Part shown: in pieces, positions 39,127 to 48,825 of the stretch | Layout: every line of letters starts with the position of its first letter | How positions within the stretch are numbered: the stretch's first letter is position 1 | Origin: Sporothrix humicola | Taxonomy: Eukaryota > Ascomycota > Sordariomycetes > Ophiostomatales > Ophiostomataceae | Assembly (NCBI GenBank): GCA_021396245.1 | Contig: WNYE01000097.1 | Coordinates: forward strand, 1-64,000 | Length of the DNA: 64,000 nt | Direction of reading: 5' to 3' | Notes under the pieces: model-generated | Told to the model about the DNA's origin: nothing | What the model saw: only the letters and a program-made list of their open reading frames with translations | Databases searched by the model: none | Made by a program: the position numbers and the translations under genes

Positions 39127-40060
39127 ATGCTGTACCTCGTGGGTCTCGGTCTCTCCGACGAGACGGATATTACCGTCAAGGGCCTCGAGATTGTCAAGAA
39201 GGCGTCCCGGGTCTACCTCGAGGCCTACACAAGCATCCTTCTCGTTGACAAGGAGGTTCTTGTAAGTCAACCTGGAGACACTGGCAGTTGTGTGAGACCT
39301 TTTCACTAACATTATATCCTCCCTCGCTCAGGAAAAATACTATGGCCGCTCCATTATTATTGCCGACCGCGAGATGGTCGAGAGCGCGAGCGACGATATC
39401 CTTGCCAATGCGCAGACCGAAGATGTCGCCTTTTGCGTCGTCGGCGACCCTTTTGGCGCCACAACACACACGGATCTCGTCCTCCGCGCCCGCGAACTCG
39501 GCATCAAGGTCTCGTCCGTCCCCAACGCCTCCATCATGAACGCCATCGGCGCCTGCGGCCTCCAGCTCTACAACTTTGGCCAGACCGTGTCCATGGTCTT
39601 CTTCACCGACGAGTGGCGCCCGGCCAGCTTCTACGACCGCATCAAGGAGAACCGTGACATTGGCCTGCACACGCTTGTCCTTCTGGACATCAAGGTCAAG
39701 GAGCCCAACCTGGCCAGCCTGGCCCGCGGCCGTATTGTCTACGAGCCGCCTCGGTACATGACAGTCGGAACCTGCGCCAAGCAGATGCTCGAGATTGAGG
39801 AGGAGCGGAAAGAGGGTGTCTATGGTCCCGACAGCCTTGCCATTGGCGCAGCCCGCGTAGGTGGCCGCGAGCAGGTGTTTGTGGCCGGCACACTCAAGGA
39901 GCTTTGCGACTCGGACGAGGCTCTTGGCTCGCCTTTGCACAGTTTGGTTCTTCTGGGCCGGAGGACGCACGAGCTGGAGAACGACTATGTGCGGGAGTTT
40001 GCCGTGGACAAGGAGAAGTGGCAGAGCATTTGGGCATCAGAATACCAGAACAAGCATTAG
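39127..40060 (+). CDS. DPH5: diphthine methyl ester synthase
   Basis: Exons 39127-39261 and 39332-40060 give 287 residues, the normal length for DPH5. The intron (70 bp) has donor GTAAGT and a CACTAAC branch. The protein starts MLYLVGLGLSDETDITVKGL, the SAM-binding tetrapyrrole-methylase-like fold, followed by the GDPFGATTHTDLVLRAREL block, the IMNAIGACGLQLYNFGQTVS block and the RPASFYDRIKENRDIGLHTL block. DPH5 methylates the modified His of elongation factor 2 using S-adenosylmethionine, in diphthamide synthesis, in the cytosol. Confidence 0.94.
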
Positions 40061-40392
40061 GATGATTTGTTAATCGTACATAAATATAGTAATGAAATAT
40101 AAACTTGGAGAATAGAAACAAGATAATTTCTTGAGTCATTCATCTCGTTTTTCTTTAGTGAGGTGGTACGCTGAAATACAGCGCTTGCCCACTGAAACCA
40201 CTGTGAAATGGCCTAAACTGGCTTGGCGCTGCTGCGCTTATCGCGATAAGAAATCTAGTGTGATAAGAAAAAAAAGTTTACGGCCACAGCGATAGTGCAT
40301 CTGCAGCCCCAGTTCCTCCAGCCTTTTCTTTCCTTTTCTTGCATCTTCACAAGCAAATCTCAACAACGCTCCCGATACCATCCACCGCAACG
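40061..40392 (+). promoter_or_regulatory. RPF1 promoter with palindromic module
   Basis: It contains ACGCTGAAATACAGCGCT (40168-40185; one mismatch to the SNU23/DPH5 copy), the same palindrome CTTATCGCGATAAG (40237-40250), and GATAAG-A8-GTTT (40262-40279), the inverse of the T-tract element. It ends about 115 bases before the ATG at 40393. Confidence 0.65.
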
Positions 40393-41700
40393 ATGGGGTC
40401 ACGAAACAAGATTGTGCGGCAACAGTCCTGGCTGCAGAACAAGGCGGCCAAGGGCAAAAAGTCGATTGCCGACCGTCGCGAACGGCGGCGCGAGGAAGAA
40501 AAGTACCCCGAACTCAAGGCCGAGCGCCTAGCCAAGAACAAGCCCAAGACCCTCGAAGACAAGCGCGAGTACCCGGTGTCGGAAGACTACTATGCACGCC
40601 GCAAGCGGAGGCGGGTAGTTGAGAAGGAGGAGGAGGAGCCAGCTGAGGTCGAGGCCGAGGCCGAAGATGAGGACGCACAAAATGACGATGACGACGACAA
40701 GATGGATGTCGAGGGCGACATTGCCGAAGACGAGGTCGACAGCGATATCGCAAGCCTGCTTGCCAGCGATGACGAGGAGGAAGAGGAGAAGGAACAATCA
40801 AGCAAGCTCGACAAAAAGGCACGACGGGAAGCCGCCGCTGCGGCCGCCGAGGCCAAGCGGAAAGAGCAGGACGAAAAGGAGGCTGCCGAAGAGGCAGAGG
40901 CACGCGCCGCACACGAGGACGCCATGGCCGCCAAGTACTCGGCTCTCCTGCCCGACGAAGAGAGCAGCAACACGGCCGACGAGTCTGGGTCGACCCAGCC
41001 CCCAAAACAACCCAAGATTCTGATTACGACCTCCCGCCACGCCACCATCCACAAATACGCCCAGACTTTGACCGACGTCTTCCCCAACAGCACCTACATC
41101 CCTCGCTCTGGCCACCGCTACGTCAGCCACGAGTACTCCGTCCGCGAGATTGCCAGCTACGCACACAACCGTGGCTATACGGCGCTCCTTATTGTCAACG
41201 AGGACCAGAAGAAGCCCTCGGGTCTCGACGTCACTCTATTGCCCAACGGCCCGATGCTGCACTTTTCGATCCAGACCTGGGTGGATGCCAAGCGTCTGCC
41301 GAACCACGCGCGCTCCACGGGCCACGTCCCCGAGATGATCATGAACAACTTTGACACGCCGCTTGGTAAACTTGTCGGCGGCGTGCTGGAACGGCTGTTC
41401 CCCAAGAACCCCGAGCTGATTGGCCGCACCGTCTTGACGCTGCACAACCAGCGCGACTACGTCTTTGTGCGGCGGCACCGCTACATGATGCGCGAGAAGC
41501 GGGCGACGGAGCGCAGCGTGACGGAAAAGGACGGCAAGGCGATGACGGGCGTCGAGGACGTGCGGGTGGCCCTGCAGGAGATTGGTCCGCGCATGACCCT
41601 GAAGCTGCGGCGTGTCGACAAGGGCATCCAGCGCATGTCGGGCCAGGCGTTTGAGTGGAAGGGCCGCATGGAGAAGAAGCGGACGGTGTGGCAGTTGTAG
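40393..41700 (+). CDS. RPF1: ribosome production factor 1 (Brix domain)
   Basis: 435 residues, no intron, from MGSRNKIVRQQSWLQNKAAK at 40393; upstream codons are leader. The N-terminal half is basic then highly acidic and coiled (Glu/Asp/Ala runs, about residues 75-200). The Brix domain occupies about residues 214-430: PKILITTSRHATIHKYAQ, the RGYTALLIVNEDQKKPSG block, LPNGPMLHFSI, the NNFDTPLGKLVG and LHNQRDYVFVRRHRY blocks, and GPRMTLKLRRVDKG. RPF1 binds pre-rRNA in the nucleolus during 60S assembly (ITS2 processing). The acidic insert is longer than in yeast. Confidence 0.92.
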   Translation: MGSRNKIVRQQSWLQNKAAKGKKSIADRRERRREEEKYPELKAERLAKNKPKTLEDKREYPVSEDYYARRKRRRVVEKEEEEPAEVEAEAEDEDAQNDDDDDKMDVEGDIAEDEVDSDIASLLASDDEEEEEKEQSSKLDKKARREAAAAAAEAKRKEQDEKEAAEEAEARAAHEDAMAAKYSALLPDEESSNTADESGSTQPPKQPKILITTSRHATIHKYAQTLTDVFPNSTYIPRSGHRYVSHEYSVREIASYAHNRGYTALLIVNEDQKKPSGLDVTLLPNGPMLHFSIQTWVDAKRLPNHARSTGHVPEMIMNNFDTPLGKLVGGVLERLFPKNPELIGRTVLTLHNQRDYVFVRRHRYMMREKRATERSVTEKDGKAMTGVEDVRVALQEIGPRMTLKLRRVDKGIQRMSGQAFEWKGRMEKKRTVWQL

Positions 41701-41956
41701 ACAGTCCGAAACGGACTCTATCGATTTTTTATACTATCGGAGCATTTCTGTTTACAGGACAAAAGTTGTTGTTTCAGCGTTGCTGTTTACCTATAATCAT
41801 TGGGCGTTAGGTTATCTGCCTTTGTCATAGAATTTACATTGCATCACAACCCTCTGGCGCACATGATATCATGATCCATTCTCGCGAACAATGCTTCTAT
41901 TCGTGTATACTGTAATTCCTATCTCGGCCTGAACGATTGCCAACCTATCTATTTCC

Positions 41957-42697
41957 TTACAGTTTACCCGTCTGAGCAAACTGCATGCCGGCCGCAAAGT
42001 GGAACAGCTTCGCCGCCACAACGTACCGCGGCCGTGCCGCATACTCCACCAGCCGGTCGTAAAACTCAGACAGCGGCACAACCACACGCTCAATGTGCTC
42101 GCCGTCCTCGAGACGCTGCTCGGGCGCCACGCTGTCGTCCTCGGCCAGGTCCACCTCCACCATGACCAGCTGCATGTTGGCATTGCTCATGCCCGGGTCG
42201 GCAGCCTGCGGCGGGCTCACGCTCGTCACGCGGCACTCGTAGCCCGTCTCCTCCTTGAACTCGCGCACGGCGGCCTGCTCGGGCGTCTCGTCGGCGTCGA
42301 TCAGGCCGGCCGGCCACTCGACCGTGTAGGCATCCAGGGGCGGGCGGTACTGGATGACAATGAGAGTCGAGTCGGGGCGCGACGGGTGCTTCAAGATATT
42401 TCCCATGGCGACGGCGTCGACGCCGGCCTTGCCGCGGGTCTTGCGCGTGGCGACCTCCCAGGAGCGGGCCTTGCCGACCTGGTCGACATACTGGATGCGC
42501 TTGAGGGCGAGCCAGCGAGCCTCGGACGTCTGGAGGTCTTCGATGCTGGTGATGACGGGTTCCTGGGTCTTGGCCGACATTGTAAAGGTGCGGGTGATCC
42601 GAGAGCTGAGAGGAACAAGGGCTGGACGGCAGAGTGCGGGGAATGACGTCGTACGGGCGATTCGAGTGGCAGTTCGGAGACCGATGCTGGGAGTCAT
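41957..42697 (-). CDS. YSA1: Nudix hydrolase, ADP-ribose pyrophosphatase (YSA1-like)
   Basis: 246 residues from the ATG at 42697. The Nudix box is complete: GLIDADETPEQAAVREFKEETGY, fitting Gx5Ex7REUxEExGU. Upstream lies the WEVATRK strand and the IVIQYRPPLDAYTVEWPAG segment typical of ADP-ribose pyrophosphatases. These cleave ADP-ribose to AMP and ribose 5-phosphate. Three in-frame starts exist: 42748, 42697 and 42580 (MSAKTQEPVITSIEDLQ). The segment between 42697 and 42580 is Arg/Thr/Ser-rich without acids, like a mitochondrial presequence, so long and short forms may serve two compartments. That is inference. Confidence 0.87.
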   Translation of the reverse strand: MTPSIGLRTATRIARTTSFPALCRPALVPLSSRITRTFTMSAKTQEPVITSIEDLQTSEARWLALKRIQYVDQVGKARSWEVATRKTRGKAGVDAVAMGNILKHPSRPDSTLIVIQYRPPLDAYTVEWPAGLIDADETPEQAAVREFKEETGYECRVTSVSPPQAADPGMSNANMQLVMVEVDLAEDDSVAPEQRLEDGEHIERVVVPLSEFYDRLVEYAARPRYVVAAKLFHFAAGMQFAQTGKL

Positions 42698-42748
42698 GAA
42701 GTGGATTGAGAAGTTGTTTAGTTCTTGAATTGATGCCGGGGCTTTCAA

Positions 42749-43270
42749 TGGAAAGAATGTGTCAAATTAAGCTTGCCAGCGGAAGGTACGATGACTCGTT
42801 GACTCGCCGGCGTCAAGCTGCCGGCAATGGTGGGATGCCCTGGTTGGGCGGTCGATGGGTTGCCACTGGAGCTACAGGCCTTGCCCCGCCAATCCTCGAT
42901 AAGGGAAGGTGCGACTCGAGGGATGCTGTGATATTATTATGCGGGGCGGCACCTGTTCGGACCTTCTCTTTCCTCTCGATCACTTCTCTCACAATAAATT
43001 CAGACACCGGTCACAGCCAATCTTTGTTTTGCACTTTTACTTACTCACACATTGTGACGACAGAAAAGTGCAGTTATTCACTCTCGGAGTTTCGAATCCT
43101 CCAATTCCCTGACACACACAGCCAATACTATCTCTGGCGCATCACGACCCTTTAACAACCCCGCCTAACTCCGGTCTCGCATCGATCTCAACTTTGACAG
43201 CTTTTGAAACATCCGACAATCCCAAAAACATCCCAACCCTCCTCGAGACTTTCCTACCATTCCTCAAGCC
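42749..43270. other. divergent intergenic region
   Basis: 522 bases. It holds the promoters of the Nudix and E2 genes; the last 250 bases are C/A-rich leader. No gene. Confidence 0.5.
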
Positions 43271-43798
43271 ATGGCTTCCTCTTCAGGTGCCGCTGGCCTC
43301 CTGCGGCGGCAGCTCAAGCAGATGCAGACCGACAAGGACATCCCGGGCATCTCGTGCGGCCTGGTCGACGACAACAACATCTTTGAGTGGATGGTCATGC
43401 TCATGATCAGCGACGACGTCAAGTACTATGGCGGCGGAAACTTCCGTGCCATCCTCACGTTCCCGCCCGAGTACCCCCTGCTCCCGCCCAAGCTCAAGTT
43501 CCAAGACCCCAAGCCCTTCCACCCAAACGTTTATCCGAGTGGCGACCTATGCATCTCGATCCTGCACCCGCCCGAAGAAGACAAGTACGGCTACGAGTCC
43601 GCGAGCGAGCGCTGGTCCCCCGTCCAGACGCCCGAGACGATCTTGCTGAGCGTCATCAGCCTGTTCTCGAGCCCCAACGACGAGAGCCCGGCCGACATCG
43701 AGGCAGCCCGCCTGTGGCGCGAGGAACAGGCCGGGATGCACAAGGATTTCCGGAAGCGGGTACGGAAGTGTGTCCGCGAGAGTCTCGGCGAAGAGTAG
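43271..43798 (+). CDS. ubiquitin-conjugating enzyme E2, UBC7/UBE2G type
   Basis: 175 residues, single exon. The UBC fold spans nearly the whole protein: LLRRQLKQMQTDK, then FPPEYPLLPPKLKF, HPNVYPSGDLCISILHPPEE with catalytic Cys94, and the acidic insertion (PPEEDKYGYESASERW) next to the active site that marks the UBC7/UBE2G/CDC34 group. The end has the usual helices. UBE2G-type enzymes pair with RING ligases in ER-associated degradation; whether this is the UBC7 or the UBC15/UBE2G1 orthologue is unclear. The tail lacks a membrane anchor, as expected for a Cue1-recruited or soluble E2. Confidence 0.92.
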   Translation: MASSSGAAGLLRRQLKQMQTDKDIPGISCGLVDDNNIFEWMVMLMISDDVKYYGGGNFRAILTFPPEYPLLPPKLKFQDPKPFHPNVYPSGDLCISILHPPEEDKYGYESASERWSPVQTPETILLSVISLFSSPNDESPADIEAARLWREEQAGMHKDFRKRVRKCVRESLGEE

Positions 43799-44163
43799 CA
43801 CGAGGCCGAGACGGAGACAGGCATTCATTCCCGAAGCGTGACCGTGGAGGACGACCTTGAAGCCGTGGCGAACGAGGCGATGGACCTCTAGTACCAGCAT
43901 TTCCAGGAACAGCCCGGTCCAGGCCACACGGGCGAAGAATAATAGGACGTCGTCCACAGAGCCGATTAAGACGGAGATGGGGTTACTATCATGCATAGCA
44001 GAAGGACGATGGCGCATTGGAGCATCGGGTTTGCATTTTTTTGCTTCTAATTACTGGGGAACATTCACTTTGATGCTTTGTACTCTATTCGATTTTCATT
44101 TGCCCTTTTCATAGCGCTTGCATTTGGTATCTTATAATGAACACAGTAACTTCATACACCTCC
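43799..44163. other. convergent 3' intergenic region
   Basis: 3' untranslated regions of the E2 and ALG1 genes. ORFs overlapping the E2 in other frames run in here but are shadows. Confidence 0.6.
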
Positions 44164-45636
44164 TCACTTCTCCTTTTTCGACGTAGCCAGCGCTGGCAGA
44201 TCTAGAATCGGCGCAACAACACGGTCCCATTCTTCCGGCCAACGTAGAGCACTCTCCTTCCGAGCTCCTTGCCGTAAGATGTCCAGCTCTACAGTCTTGC
44301 CCTTTGTAGCTTGTGAATCAAGGAGGCCGTCAAAGAGGGCCGCAAGCTCGCTCGACGTCGTAAATCCACGGCCATTCTCACCATCCCGTACCAGCTCGTC
44401 GAAGCTCTCGTAGTCGGAGTAGGCAGCCACAGGCAAGCCAGCACCGAACATGTCCACCACCTTCATTGGCAGGTCAACGCCCGAGCTCGACATGTGCAGA
44501 CAGACACCGAGATCTGCCAGAGACAGCAGTGTGGCGTAGTCCTTCATGGGCAAGAATGCCGTGCGCACTGCAATCTGGTCGGGCGGGAGGCAGCCCTCGA
44601 CAGCGAGCTTTGCCAGCTTTTGCTCGTACATGGCCTTTTGCGGGCCCTTGCCGGTGATGACGGCCAGAATCGGTGGGCGTCTACCGCCAGCAGACTCGGA
44701 CGGCACGTCCTTGACGTACCGGACTAGGGCGTCAAGCAGCAGTTGGAAGTCTTCGTCGGGCGTCCACGAGGTACTGCTGACAAGCACCTTGGTGTTCTTG
44801 TTTGCGAGCAGCCGGCGCACGACAACGTCGTTGGCATCGGCCAGGATGCGGCCAACTTCCTGGGCACGGTTTGATGGAGGGAAAGACTCGACAGGCTGGA
44901 AGAGCTCGGCCGGGCGGTCGTGCAGAACGGCAAGCTTGGCCGCTGGTGGCAGGCTGTAGGGCGCTTTCCGCAGCTGTGCAGCCATGGCGGCTGTCACAGC
45001 CAGATGGGCATCGCCAAGACGGCCAAAGATGGCTTCGTACGACTTGGCCACACCCACAAATGGGTGGCTCGGGCCCCGCGTGCCGGCCAGGATACTCCAG
45101 CCATAGTTGTGCCAGTCAATGAGCAGGCTTGTGCCGCGCAGAGCAGAAACAACAGCAGCAACGGCGAGTGTCGGAATCGATGGGGGGTTCTGGACAAGCA
45201 ACCAGCGGGCTGGACGTGTGATGTATGTGAGGACGATCAGGAGGTTCAGAACCTGCCAGACAACCTTGAGAGGGCCGCCGATAATAAATGGGAGTCGTCG
45301 AACGAAGGCTGGTGCTGGAGAGAGGGGTACTTTGGTCAAGCGAGGGTGCTGGTCGAGTTCCTCCAAGAGGTCGGATTCTAGTTCTGTTAGCTATGTTCAA
45401 CCGACAGTTTTGTTGCCGTACGGCCTCAACTCACCATAGTAGCCAATGAGCTGTACGTGGCCGCGTTGGGCGATGCTGAGCGCATGATACTGCATCCGTG
45501 GGCTGCGGCCGACATCGCCGAGAACAAGAACTTGGACTGTGGGCGTGCGCCCGCGGTATCGTCGCGGCCAGGCAAGGAACGTCACGACTGTGACTGCCAG
45601 CAGAGCGACGCCTATTAACGAGAATCCGAGAGCCAT
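44164..45636 (-). CDS. ALG1: chitobiosyldiphosphodolichol beta-mannosyltransferase
   Basis: Exons 45435-45636 and 44164-45377 (57-bp intron, donor GTGAGT, branch CTAAC) give 471 residues. An N-terminal membrane anchor (LGFSLIGVALLAVTVVTFLA) precedes the GT33/GT-B fold: QVLVLGDVGRSPRMQYHALS, then LIDWHNYGWSILAG, the VSSTSWTPDEDF segment, and the C-terminal donor site with GVCLHMSSSGVDLPMKVVDMFGAGLPV. ALG1 adds the first mannose to GlcNAc2-PP-dolichol on the cytosolic ER face. All landmark motifs are present and the length is normal. Confidence 0.93.
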
Positions 45637-46931
45637 TGTGTCTTCTGTTGGGGTAAACGCGTCGACTCGAATCTGATATTGTTAAAGCTAGGCTTTGAAG
45701 CTCAGTTGCGTGCCATAGATGTAGTCGTGTTGAAAATGGGATGACGTGTCGTTGAGACGAAGTCCAGGGGTAGGAAACCGTTCAAGTTTGACGTTGGCGT
45801 TGGCGCAGATACGACGTGCGCCCCGCGTTGTTTTGTTGTCGCGCCGTTGATAGTTGACAGTTTTTGTTCCTGGATGCGGTCGTTGGAGCTGTCAGAACAG
45901 GTGGCCCAAAACGGCCTATTATGACGATCTAGGTGGGATTTCGCGGCTGGCTCGCTGATCAGTGCCTGAATGGCATGCTGCAAGGCCCATGGACCGTTTT
46001 TCAGGGCCGTTTTCAGGCCCGCTGTAAGACGACCCCAATATGGAGCTCTCTGGAATGCAAGAATGCAATTAATGCGCGGCTGGGAGAGGCCACACCCGGG
46101 AAGGAAACTACGCTGTATTTTTGTTTTCAGGCCGTGAGGGTGTGAAGCCCACAGTCCACGACGACGGCCTCTCCCATCTCGCAGCGATCGGCCCCCTTTT
46201 GGTGCAGGACAACGGGAGACCAATCACAGGCCGCAGACCAACGTCATGCAGTCCACCGATAGCTGTTTTCCAGGTCGCTGTAAAAGGAAACTTTGGCGCA
46301 CCTGGAAAGGCAACTTTGGCGCCAAGTGCACCCGAGACCCAAAGAAGGCAAGACCGGGATCCACTTCCAACAGGGGGCGCCATGCAACGCAAAGGGCAAG
46401 AGCGCGCGAGAGGAAAACACGAGCAAACAAGGGAAAGACCGAACTTCGTCTCAGTGCATCTGACCGTTGCCAGAGGCAGGTTGCTCTTGCTTTGTTTGGA
46501 TTCAATCAACTTGGCTTCGTATTCAATTTCCCTTTTCTGCCATCGGGGCCTCGAGAAGCATATCTTTTTCGCATCAACTTTTCGTCCGATTTTCCTCGAT
46601 CCGTCTTATCTCTCAGCTCGGCTCGATCGACTGCAAATCTCCTCCTCTTCCGCGTCGTCACTCCCTAATCTCCCGATTCCCCTCTCTCCCTTCCGATACG
46701 ATACCTCTTTGGTCCATCGCAACGAAAGTCAACAAAAACAGAAACAAAAAGGCCCCTTCGAGGCGTTGTTTCTCTTTTTCTTCAACCTCGCTTTTTGGTT
46801 TTTTGGGGGGCATCCCTTGGATACATTGAATTGGCCTCGAACAACGACCACAACAGCTCACCGCCCTTGCAGAGGAGTGCGATACGGAGTCCCACGTTTC
46901 TCCCCTCGCCTCCCGACCTCCCTTTGCGCCC
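45637..46931. other. divergent intergenic region
   Basis: 1.3 kb between ALG1 and the zinc transporter. The part from about 46480 on is pyrimidine-rich, fitting a long 5' leader. A 380-codon ORF (46121-47263) overlaps the transporter in another frame and has no family features. No separate gene. Confidence 0.5.
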
Positions 46932-48825
46932 ATGGCATCGCCATACTCCCTGCCCGGGGCTTCAATATCTCCGCCAAAGAGCCACCTGCCCGGCTTCATG
47001 CAGCACTCCCATTCGCATTCCCAGGGCCATTCCAACCATGGCCACTCGCACAACCACTCGCACTCGTCACAGACGCACTCGCCGTCACCGCTGGCCCTCG
47101 GGCGCTCACCGCCAACATCGTCCGTGAGCCATCTCGGCGGCAGCTACTCTCGGTCGCATCGGAGAATCAGCAACAGCTCCGGCGTCTCCTTGCGCGGCGG
47201 CAATGGCAACGGCATGAGCTTCGACCGGAATCAGACCCAGGCCCTGTCGCACTCCCACCATGACAGCCATGACCACGACCATGACCACAGTCACACCGAC
47301 TTCCATTCCCACGGCCACGGCCACGATCACGACCATGACCACTCCCATTCTCACAACCACAACCATGCCTCCCAATCTCTACCAGCCGGTGCTGGTCCGT
47401 ACACACCAACCCGATCCACGTTCGACAAGTCCTCCTATACCGCTCCCGAGACATCTTCCGTTGCCTTTGACCAGGTTGCGGCGCCGGGGTCGCTCTCTCG
47501 ATTCACCGAGTTCGCCATGCAATATACAGCGCACTACCCAGTGGTGCACGCCGTCATGAAAGAGAAGGACTCGCGGCGCATCTTTTACTTTATGACGTTC
47601 GTTCTCCCTCTTGTCCCAGCACTCTTGTTGGTCCAATAACTAACCCAACTCCTTCACAGACTCAACTTCGCCTTTATGATCGTCCAGGCGTTCTACGGCT
47701 ACCTCACCGACTCTCTCGGCCTTCTGAGCGACAGTATCCACATGTTCTTCGACTGCGTGGCGTTGGCCGTCGGCTTGTTCGCGGCAGTCGCTAGCAAGTG
47801 GCCACCAAGCGAACGGTTCCCTTACGGTTTTGGCAAGATCGAGACCCTCAGTGGCTTTGCCAATGGCATCTTCTTGATGTAAGTGGACTTGTGTGGGAAC
47901 GTCAAACGAAACTGGGAACTAACAATTTCCTTCCTCCAGCCTTATCAGCGTCGAGATCATGGTCGAGGCCGTCGAGCGGCTCATGGGCGGACGGGAAACA
48001 ACACGGTTGATGGAACTATTTGTTGTCAGCACGCTCGGTCTGCTAGTCAACCTCGTCGGTATGATGTCCTTTGGCCACCACCACCACCATGGCCACGGCC
48101 ACAGCCACAGCCACGGCGAGCACGCCGACGACTTTTCAAGCCTGACGAAGAAGAACGACTGCTCGGGGCACGATCATGCCGGCCATGATCACGGCCACAG
48201 CCACTCGCACTCGCACGCCCACTCCCATTCGCATGACCACGGCCACAGTCATGGACACGATCATAGCCACGGCCACGGTCACGGCCATGGCCACAGCCAC
48301 GACAACGAAAACATGTACGGCATCTACCTGCACGTGCTGGCAGACACGCTCGGCAGCGCCGCTGTCATTGTGTCCACGGTCCTGACGCACTTTTGGTCGT
48401 GGTCGGGCTGGGATCCGCTCGCCTCGTTCCTCATTGCCGTCCTGATTCTCGGGTCAGCCGTGCCCCTCGTCACGTCGTCGGCTCGCCGTCTGCTGCTGAC
48501 CATCCCCGACGCTGTCGAGTACACGCTCCGCGAGACGCTGGCCGGTGTCCCCGGTCTGCGCGGCGTCGCCAGCTACTCGGCGCCCAAGTTCTGGATCGAC
48601 GACCGCTCGGGCACCGAGGACAAACTGCTTGGCGTGATGCACGTTGTGGCCGCGCGGGGTGCCGACATGGAGGACGTGCGCGACCGCGTGCGCAGCTACA
48701 TGCTGGAGAAGGGCATCGATGTCGTGGTGCAGGTCGAGCGGGACGGCGATGCTAACTGCTGGTGTGGTTCGAACCGGGCGTCGATTGCCATGGGCCATGC
48801 AGCCAAACCCAGCATCAACTTTTGA
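46932..48825 (+). CDS. cation diffusion facilitator zinc transporter, MSC2-like
   Basis: Exons 46932-47596, 47660-47878 and 47940-48825 give 589 residues; both introns keep phase (the first has donor GTTCGT, the second GTAAGT with CTAAC). The N-terminus is long, His/Ser-rich (several HSHSH and DHDHDH runs) and cytosolic. The CDF core follows: TLNFAFMIVQAFYGYLTDSL, SLGLLSDSIHMFFDC with the HxxxD metal site, then a second very His-rich loop (about residues 350-415) and HVLADTLGSAAVIVST with the second HxxxD. The C-terminal cytoplasmic domain follows. MSC2-type proteins move zinc into the ER/secretory pathway, usually as heteromers with a ZRG17-like partner; Golgi placement is also possible. Confidence 0.88.

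Noticed and set aside
39194..39970. 258-codon minus-strand ORF antisense to DPH5
   Set aside because: It overlaps the DPH5 coding sequence and has no domain; shadow frame.
46121..47263. 380-codon plus-strand ORF overlapping the zinc transporter start
   Set aside because: Its composition changes abruptly, it has no domain and it overlaps the well-supported exon in another frame.
48765..48785. GGTTCGAACCGG, tRNA B-box-like
   Set aside because: It is within the zinc transporter exon and has no cloverleaf.
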